11,073 nucleotides of DNA from RUG11867 sp964472425 (GTDB taxonomy: Bacteria; Bacillota_I; Bacilli_A; RF39; UBA660). Each line of letters starts with the position of its first letter. Positions within the stretch are counted from its first letter, which is position 1. This document shows, in pieces, positions 6,226 to 11,073 of the stretch. The position numbers were made by a program, and so were the translations under genes. The notes beneath the pieces were generated by a model. That model saw only the letters and a program-made list of their open reading frames with translations, was not told the DNA's origin and searched no databases. The stretch covers positions 1-11,073 of the forward strand of contig CAYYLF010000053.1 of assembly GCA_964472425.1 (NCBI GenBank), given 5' to 3'.

Positions 6226-6993
6226 ATGGAAAAAATTCTAAAAATAGATCATATCGAAAAATATTACGGCAATAAAACTTCCTTGACGAAAGCTATCGAC
6301 GACCTTTCGTTCGAAGTAGAAAAAGGAGAATTCGTCGCCATCATGGGCTCCTCTGGCTCGGGTAAAACGACACTTCTAAACGTCATCTCGACCATCGACC
6401 GCGTGACCAGTGGACACATATACGTAGGGAATGTGGACATCACCAAGCTCAAGGGAAACGACTTGAACAAATTCAGAAGAGAAGAACTCGGATTCATCTT
6501 CCAAGACTTCAACTTGCTAGATACGCTCACGGCCTACGAGAACATCGCCCTCGCTCTTTCGATTCAAAATGTACCGGTCGCCGAACTCGACGCGCGCATC
6601 AAAAAAGTCGCCAAAGAACTCGACATCGTGAGCATTCTGAACAAATATCCTTACGAAATGAGTGGAGGCCAACGCCAGAGAGTCGCGAGTGCTCGTGCCA
6701 TCATCACGAATCCGAAACTCGTCCTCGCCGACGAACCGACCGGCGCCCTCGACTCCAAATCGGCGCGACTACTCTTGGAAAGATTCAACTACCTGAACTC
6801 CGACCTCGCCGCGACCATCCTCATGGTCACTCACGATGCCTTCACAGCTTCTTACGCCTCTCGCGTCATCTTTATAAAAGACGGCCGCATTTGGAACGAA
6901 CTGCATAGAGGAAACCAGACGCGCAAAGAATTCTTCGATGCCATCATAGACGTCGTTACTCTTCTGGGAGGTGACTTAGGCGATGCTCGCTAA
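6226..6993 (+). CDS. bceA: BceA-like ABC transporter ATP-binding protein
   Basis: A 255-residue cytoplasmic ATPase of the MacB/LolD/BceA group that powers the adjacent FtsX-type permease. Walker A GSSGSGKTT at residues 41-49, Q-loop Gln93 in IFQDFNLLD, ABC signature MSGGQ at 145-149, Walker B LVLADE ending at Glu170, D-loop GALDSKS and switch His203. Bce-type transporters remove peptide antibiotics from lipid II-cycle intermediates and signal to their partner kinase. The ATG at 6226 follows AAAGGAG (6211-6217); the frame is open upstream to 6172 without a ribosome binding site. The last 11 bases overlap the permease start, implying tight co-translation. Confidence 0.94.
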   Translation: MEKILKIDHIEKYYGNKTSLTKAIDDLSFEVEKGEFVAIMGSSGSGKTTLLNVISTIDRVTSGHIYVGNVDITKLKGNDLNKFRREELGFIFQDFNLLDTLTAYENIALALSIQNVPVAELDARIKKVAKELDIVSILNKYPYEMSGGQRQRVASARAIITNPKLVLADEPTGALDSKSARLLLERFNYLNSDLAATILMVTHDAFTASYASRVIFIKDGRIWNELHRGNQTRKEFFDAIIDVVTLLGGDLGDAR

Positions 6994-9034
6994 ACTGTCC
7001 CTCAAAAACATAAAAAAGAGTTTCAAAGACTATGCCATCTATTTCTTCACTTTGATACTAGGCGTAGCTATCTTTTACGTCTTCAATGCCATCGACTCTC
7101 AAACGGTTCTCTTGGACGTCACTTCGTCGACTTACGAAATCATCCGTCTTATGACCAACATGCTCGACAGTGTGAGCGTATTCGTCTCTTTCATCCTGGG
7201 TTTTCTCATCATATACGCTTCGCGCTTCTTGATTAAACGCCGCAAAAAGGAATTCGGAATCTACTTGACTCTCGGCATGAGCAAGAGAAAAATCTCTCTC
7301 ATTCTGTTCATCGAAACCATCGCGATAGGAATACTCTCTTTGATTGTCGGACTCGCTCTCGGAGTGGGTCTAAGCCAACTCATGAGCCTCTTAGTCGCGA
7401 ACATGTTCGAAGCCGACATGACGAAATTTTCGTTCATCTTTTCGAATGTCGCTTGCGCGAAAACTCTCATCTACTTCGGCATCATGTACCTGATAGTCAT
7501 GATTTTCAACACGGTAAGTGTGAGCAGATGCAAACTCATAGACCTCTTGTACGGAGGCCGCAAATCGGAAGAAGTCAAACTCAAAAATCCGGTTATTTGC
7601 ACGATTGTATTCATCATCTCGTGTCTAGTTCTCGCGCGTGCCTATTACATGGTCACGGCCGGAATAGGGGAACTTAGAGACTTCGACCAAATCTTCATCC
7701 CCATCATCATGGGTTCGGTCTCGACTTTCCTCATCTTCTGGTCTCTAGGAGGCCTCCTTCTCAAAATCTTCATGAGTCTAAAGGGTCTCTACTATAGAGG
7801 ACTCAATAGCTTCGTCCTGCGACAATTCTCGTCTAAAATCAACACGATGGTCTTCTCGATGACTATCATATGTCTCATGTTATTCGTGACCATCTGTGTT
7901 CTTTCGAGTTCTCTCTCCATCAAAAACTCGCTCACCAAAAATCTCGACGAACTCGCTCCTGCGGACATTCAGTTCTCGAAACGAGTAGACTACGTCGAAC
8001 AAAACATTACGAACTACACCCCTGAAAAACTCGAAAACTACAACCTGAATGTCGCGGATACCTTATCTAAAATGGGAGTAGACCTCGACGGATACCTCAC
8101 CGACATAGTCGAACTCGACATCTACAATATGCCGGGACTAAATCTTTCCAAAAGTCTCGGCAACAAACTGGACGACATCATGAGCAAGTACGCCTACTTA
8201 CAGACGTACACGCCCGAAGACATCGTTCGTCTAGGCGACTACAATCGCCTCGCTCGTCTTTACGGTCAAAAGGAATACACTTTGGAAGAAGACGAATACT
8301 TGATTCTTGCCGACTTCGATTCCTTCAAAACCATTAGAGACGAAAGCCTCGCAGCTCGTACGAAACTCGACATCTTCGGTCATCTCTTGACCCCGAAATA
8401 CGCGGAGTGTCAACCTGGCTTCATCGAACTATCTTCGAACCACATCAATTCGGGTATAATCGTCGTTCCCGACGACATCGTCGATGCCTCTTCCAAAGTC
8501 GAGAGTTACCTCGTCGCCAATTACAAAGGCTCTTCCAAAGAAGAGAAAAGAAAAACTGAAGATTACTTCGCCTCTTTGAAAACCATCGACGATTACAAAA
8601 TGCCCGTCATCGAAACGCGCCTCGCGATTGCCGAAGCCTCCGTCGGACTCGGAGCTCTCGTCACCTTCATAGGACTCTACTTGGGCATCATCTTCCTCAT
8701 CTCTTCGGCAGCCATTCTGGCCTTGAAAGAACTATCGGAAAGTGCCGACAATGTGAGCCGTTATAGGATGTTAAGAAAACTCGGCGCGGACGAACATCTG
8801 ATAAACGCGACTCTCTTCAAACAGATAAGCATCTTTTTTGCAGCGCCGCTCGTCCTAGCCGTCGTCCATTCCGTATTCGGCATCAAATTTTGCACCTTCA
8901 TCCTCGAATCATTCGGCACCAAAGAACTGGCCGAATCCATCATGATGACCGTCATTTTCCTCTTCGTAATATACGGTTCCTACTTCTTGTTGACGTACTT
9001 CTCGAGCAAGAACATCGTACGAGAAAAATTCTAA
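6983..9034 (+). CDS. bceB: BceB-like FtsX-family ABC permease
   Basis: A 683-residue membrane protein with the Bce permease layout. Seven hydrophobic segments (about 17-37, 63-83, 105-127, 160-178, 204-222, 236-262, 287-311) precede a large hydrophilic extracytoplasmic region of about 240 residues (about 312-550). Three further segments follow (about 552-577, 620-643, 655-675). That large loop between segments 7 and 8 is the peptide-sensing domain of this family and the most variable part. The FtsX-type sequence KEFGIYLTLGMSKRKI lies at 89-104 and the equivalent YRMLRKLGADEHLI after segment 8. Ribosome binding site GGGAGGTGA (6966-6974) is 8 bases before the ATG. Which antibiotic it handles cannot be read from the sequence. 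Confidence 0.93.
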   Translation: MLAKLSLKNIKKSFKDYAIYFFTLILGVAIFYVFNAIDSQTVLLDVTSSTYEIIRLMTNMLDSVSVFVSFILGFLIIYASRFLIKRRKKEFGIYLTLGMSKRKISLILFIETIAIGILSLIVGLALGVGLSQLMSLLVANMFEADMTKFSFIFSNVACAKTLIYFGIMYLIVMIFNTVSVSRCKLIDLLYGGRKSEEVKLKNPVICTIVFIISCLVLARAYYMVTAGIGELRDFDQIFIPIIMGSVSTFLIFWSLGGLLLKIFMSLKGLYYRGLNSFVLRQFSSKINTMVFSMTIICLMLFVTICVLSSSLSIKNSLTKNLDELAPADIQFSKRVDYVEQNITNYTPEKLENYNLNVADTLSKMGVDLDGYLTDIVELDIYNMPGLNLSKSLGNKLDDIMSKYAYLQTYTPEDIVRLGDYNRLARLYGQKEYTLEEDEYLILADFDSFKTIRDESLAARTKLDIFGHLLTPKYAECQPGFIELSSNHINSGIIVVPDDIVDASSKVESYLVANYKGSSKEEKRKTEDYFASLKTIDDYKMPVIETRLAIAEASVGLGALVTFIGLYLGIIFLISSAAILALKELSESADNVSRYRMLRKLGADEHLINATLFKQISIFFAAPLVLAVVHSVFGIKFCTFILESFGTKELAESIMMTVIFLFVIYGSYFLLTYFSSKNIVREKF

Positions 9035-9056
9035 AAGTTTCGAGGCGGTGAAACAA

Positions 9057-10142
9057 ATGAGTTACCTGTTATCCATAAAGACGGCCATCGTCATCTTTCC
9101 GCTCGTCGCCTTGCTCTTTACCATGCCCTTCATCCTCCATCAATACCACAAATACGGCTCGATAAATCGGCTCCGTGTCATCATCGTATACTCTTTCATC
9201 CTCTATATGATGTGCATATATTTCCTAGTTATCCTGCCACTTCCAGCCAGAAATTCGGTCACCAAACCGGCGAGCGAGATGATGAGCCTCGTCCCTTTCT
9301 CTTTCGTAGGAGACTTCCTAAAAGAGACTTCGTTCGTCATCTCGGACCCCTCGACCTACCTAAAAGCTCTCACCGAGCCGTGTGTCTATACCGTACTTCT
9401 AAACATAATCATGACCGTCCCCTTCGGCATGTACTTGCGTTACTACTTCGAATGCGACCTCAAAACGACCGTAAAACTCTCGTTCGGTCTGAGCCTCTTC
9501 TTCGAAGTCACCCAACTCACAGGCCTCTACTTCATATACCCGCACCCCTATAGACTCTTCGACGTCGACGACCTCATCATGAATACTTTAGGCGGAGCTC
9601 TCGGCTATGCTCTCATGGGACTAGTAGGGAAGATACTTCCGAGTCGCCGAGAAATAGACGCACATTCTCTACGAGATGGTACCAAAGTCTCAGGGCTCAG
9701 AAGAGCCAGTGTTTTCCTTCTCGATTCGCTCATATGCGGTTTCCTATCCGTCTTTTTCTTAAAAGACCATCTCTATCTTCTCATCTTTTTAATATACTAC
9801 CTAATAGTTCCCGTTGCTCTAAACGGCTGTACCCTCGGTAGCAAATTCCTAAACGTCAAATTTGCTCATCCCAAATTTCCAATCATTCACCTAGGTATGA
9901 GAAGCTCGTTTCTCTATCTTTACTATTACATCGTGCCATACGAACTCTTCGCGGCAATTTGCTACCTCGTCGACAGATATGCTCGAGTATACACTGGACT
10001 CATCTATCTTATATTTCTCTTCGCTCTAGCAATATTCTATCTTGTCCACTTCGTTCACTTGGTAAGAAAGAAGACCATGTTCTACGACCCGCTTCTAAAC
10101 ATCACCTACGAAAGTACCATCCACCTCGAAGAAAGTGATTGA
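9057..10142 (+). CDS. VanZ-RDD fusion membrane protein
   Basis: A 361-residue polytopic membrane protein. The N-terminal half (about 1-195) is a VanZ-like domain: LVILPLP at 57-63, NIIMTVPFG at 116-124, LSLFFEVTQL with Glu150 and the family signature FDVDDLIMNTLGG at 168-180. The C-terminal half (about 213-350) is an RDD-like domain: RRASVFLLD at 215-223, TLGSKFLNVKF at 259-269 and a terminal FYDPLLNIT. VanZ proteins lower susceptibility to lipoglycopeptides such as teicoplanin by an unsettled mechanism; RDD proteins are membrane proteins, some linked to transport. The ATG at 9057 is preferred to the in-frame GTG at 9048 because GAGGCGG (9042-9048) is properly spaced only from the ATG. It lies 22 bases after the permease in the same operon, which suggests an accessory role in envelope defence. 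Confidence 0.87.
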   Translation: MSYLLSIKTAIVIFPLVALLFTMPFILHQYHKYGSINRLRVIIVYSFILYMMCIYFLVILPLPARNSVTKPASEMMSLVPFSFVGDFLKETSFVISDPSTYLKALTEPCVYTVLLNIIMTVPFGMYLRYYFECDLKTTVKLSFGLSLFFEVTQLTGLYFIYPHPYRLFDVDDLIMNTLGGALGYALMGLVGKILPSRREIDAHSLRDGTKVSGLRRASVFLLDSLICGFLSVFFLKDHLYLLIFLIYYLIVPVALNGCTLGSKFLNVKFAHPKFPIIHLGMRSSFLYLYYYIVPYELFAAICYLVDRYARVYTGLIYLIFLFALAIFYLVHFVHLVRKKTMFYDPLLNITYESTIHLEESD

Positions 10143-10143
10143 C

Positions 10144-10425
10144 ATGAAGACGAAAGAAATATCGTTGTTTCTAATTTTTATAATTCTATTCATCGCTTTT
10201 ATCTACCATCTCTTCTTCACATCGACTACCGTTCGCGTCCTCATAGAAAACGACCACATAATAAAGACTTCTCACGGCTACGAATACGTTTTCTACCCCT
10301 ACGAAGTACCAATTAAATACACCATCAAAGTCCACAAACCGTTTATCTCGGGAACCGTTCTCGAATTAGATGTAACACTCTTAGAAATTCGCGATTGGCG
10401 AGTCGTAGGGAACGACTTAGAATAA
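10144..10425 (+). CDS. Small single-pass membrane protein, unknown function
   Basis: Encodes 93 residues: a short positive N terminus (MKTKE), one hydrophobic segment (about 7-26) and a C-terminal domain of about 65 residues rich in alternating beta-type residues (IKYTIKVHKPFISGTVLELD), probably outside the membrane. No known family is recognised. ATG at 10144 is chosen; an in-frame GTG at 10135 lies inside the VanZ gene. The ribosome binding site is weak (AGAAAG around 10130-10135), so translational coupling to the VanZ stop at 10140-10142 is likely. Being last in the operon and followed directly by the terminator, it is presumably made with the resistance genes. Codon and base use resemble its upstream neighbours. 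Confidence 0.75.
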   Translation: MKTKEISLFLIFIILFIAFIYHLFFTSTTVRVLIENDHIIKTSHGYEYVFYPYEVPIKYTIKVHKPFISGTVLELDVTLLEIRDWRVVGNDLE

Positions 10426-10433
10426 ACAAATTG

Positions 10434-10457
10434 CAAGAACGTCTGTTCTTGTTTTTT
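10434..10457 (+). terminator. Intrinsic terminator of the envelope-defence operon
   Basis: Perfect 7-bp stem CAAGAAC (10434-10440) and GTTCTTG (10445-10451), loop GTCT, followed by six T. It lies 8 bases after the last stop codon. Confidence 0.93.
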
Positions 10458-10495
10458 CACCTAAGTGCCCGTAAATAGGGCGTTTTAAATTTCTC

Positions 10496-10526
10496 TTGAC
10501 AAATTTCGGGGGGGGGGTGGTAAAAT
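10496..10526 (+). promoter_or_regulatory. Promoter with a poly-G spacer, candidate phase-variable switch
   Basis: A consensus -35 TTGACA (10496-10501) and a -10 TAAAAT (10521-10526) preceded by TGG (extended -10 TGn) are separated by 19 bp that contain ten consecutive G (10508-10517). At 19 bp the spacing is longer than the optimal 17; losing two G would restore it. Other clear promoters in this window have 16-17 bp spacers and no homopolymer. Confidence 0.8.
10508..10517. repeat. G10 homopolymer tract
   Basis: Ten consecutive G between the -35 and -10 boxes. It is the only G tract of this length in the window, set in an otherwise AT-rich intergenic region. Tracts of this kind change length by slipped-strand mispairing. 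Confidence 0.95.
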
Positions 10527-10531
10527 AGGAT

Positions 10532-10637
10532 TATAGAAGACTATGGACGAAGAGCAAGTATTGTTTTAAGAAAAACGATACTCGAAAAAATACTTCCAAA
10601 ACAAAAAAATATGAGGGCAGGAAGCTAGTCTTTTATA
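10532..10637 (+). promoter_or_regulatory. Structured 5' leader of the surface-protein gene, class unknown
   Basis: TATAGAAGACTA (10532-10543) pairs with TAGTCTTTTATA (10626-10637), 12 bp with one G-U. The 5' arm coincides with the predicted transcript start (about 10533). Inside is an 11-bp hairpin AGTATTGTTTT (10557-10567) with AAAACGATACT (10572-10582), loop AAGA, one G-U. AAGTATT (10556-10562) could instead pair with AATACTT (10589-10595), so two mutually exclusive folds exist. No known riboswitch class is recognised. The leader of about 135 nt is far longer than the 12-26 nt leaders elsewhere in the window. Confidence 0.6.
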
Positions 10638-10667
10638 TGCTTCAAAATAGGAAAGTTGGGATGTTTT

Positions 10668-11073
10668 ATGAAAAAGATAAAACTAGAAAACAAAAGAGCA
10701 ATTCTGCTAATTGCCGTGGCCGTGGCAGTCGTAGCCTTGGTGAGTATTTCGTATGCATATTTCACCACGGCCGGGGAACATAAACCTGTCGGGGCAGATT
10801 TGGGCACGGCTACTTTGGCTCTCAGATTCGCGGACAACGACAATGGTATAAATGCCCAATTGGGCTTCGGAGAGACGATTACCAAGAAGTTCTTGATAGA
10901 AAATACGGGAACCGCCGAAGCTTCCTTGAGTCTAGATTGGAAGAATCTAATCAACACATACATGAATGGTAGTCTCACTTATACTATGACTTATTCGGAG
11001 ACCGAAGATGGTGAGTACAAAGAACTACTTCCATCTTCGAATGTGCCGGTCTCTAGTAATCCACTTAGACAGA
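10668..11073 (+). CDS. Secreted or surface protein with SipW/TasA-like N terminus (3' truncated by the window)
   Basis: The first 135 residues are present and the frame is open to the window end. The N terminus is basic (MKKIKLENKR), followed by a hydrophobic segment (about 11-28) running into VSISYAYFTTAGEH. An AYF tripeptide just after the hydrophobic stretch is the pattern of SipW-dependent signal peptides (TasA, camelysin-like and many short surface proteins of Bacillota). The mature part has a beta-sandwich look: GTATLALRFADN, a long stretch around FLIENTGTAEASLSLDW typical of these proteins, then TYTMTYSETEDGEYKEL. It is probably exported and cell-surface associated or fibre-forming; no catalytic motif is seen. 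The start follows GGGA only loosely, and AGGAAAG (10649-10655) is 12 bases away. Expression appears governed by the poly-G promoter and the structured leader. Confidence 0.78.
   Translation, partial: MKKIKLENKRAILLIAVAVAVVALVSISYAYFTTAGEHKPVGADLGTATLALRFADNDNGINAQLGFGETITKKFLIENTGTAEASLSLDWKNLINTYMNGSLTYTMTYSETEDGEYKELLPSSNVPVSSNPLRQ

Noticed and set aside
9048..9056. GTG at 9048 as the start of the VanZ-RDD gene
   Set aside because: It lies on the ribosome binding site itself; the ATG at 9057 has proper spacing.
10467..10481. GCCC-N7-GGGC hairpin followed by GTTTT, as a second terminator
   Set aside because: Only 4 bp with a 7-nt loop and a short T-run. The strong terminator at 10434-10457 already accounts for ending the operon; at most it is a backup.
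10532..10667. A known riboswitch (c-di-GMP, c-di-AMP or similar) in the leader
   Set aside because: I could not match the conserved core nucleotides of these classes. Only the base-pairing is supported, so no class is assigned.
10625..10978. A 117-codon open frame on the - strand opposite the surface-protein gene
   Set aside because: It overlaps a well-supported + strand gene with a promoter and a signal-peptide-like start. Its own translation shows no recognisable domain and it reads as a shadow.
1..11073. CRISPR array, tRNA or rRNA genes, or an origin of replication
   Set aside because: No regularly spaced repeats, no cloverleaf or rRNA-like stretches and no DnaA-box cluster were seen on either strand.

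Overview
The window reads as chromosomal DNA of a Gram-positive (Bacillota) bacterium of moderate-to-low GC, probably from a Bacilli- or Erysipelotrichia-like lineage. The support is the gene content (tuf, ackA, nrnA, a Bce-type peptide-detoxification module, VanZ/RDD), strong purine-rich ribosome binding sites, promoters close to TTGAAA-17-TATAAT with very short leaders, and TGA used as a stop (nrnA, the response regulator and the VanZ gene end in TGA), so the code is not the mycoplasma one. All convincing genes are on the + strand; the genus cannot be named from the sequence alone.

Layout. Positions 1-233 hold the 3' end of tuf (EF-Tu), closed by a good terminator. A small DUF1653 gene (330-560) with its own promoter follows. 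ackA (acetate kinase, 668-1846) and an nrnA-like DHH/DHHA1 phosphoesterase gene (1861-2865) then form a two-gene operon. Next is a mobile TnpB unit (about 2885-4370): an otherwise complete IS200/IS605-type tnpB broken by a single -1 shift lying exactly on a T_TTA_AAA slippery heptamer, with a likely guide-RNA (omega/reRNA) scaffold after it and small inverted repeats on both sides. No tnpA is visible.

From 4391 to 10457 lies a cell-envelope defence locus: a BceR-like response regulator and BceS-like histidine kinase (overlapping by 4 bases), a BceAB-like ABC transporter (overlapping by 11 bases), a VanZ-RDD fusion membrane protein and a small single-pass membrane protein, closed by a perfect terminator. 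An exact TTACA-N4-TGTAA box precedes the transporter and a near copy abuts the -35 of the regulator promoter. The likely circuit is that the transporter and kinase sense an envelope-active compound, the regulator binds the boxes, and both the sensory pair and the resistance genes are induced. The coding strand of this locus is C-rich while the genes on both sides are G-rich, so the block may have been inverted or moved from the other replichore.

The right end (10458-11073) holds the most striking regulation. A promoter TTGACA-19-TAAAAT carries ten consecutive G in its spacer, the architecture of a slipped-strand phase-variable promoter. It is followed by a leader of about 135 nt whose first 12 nt can pair with a segment about 95 nt downstream, enclosing an 11-bp hairpin and a competing pairing. 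This drives a secreted or surface protein with a SipW/TasA-like N terminus that runs off the window.
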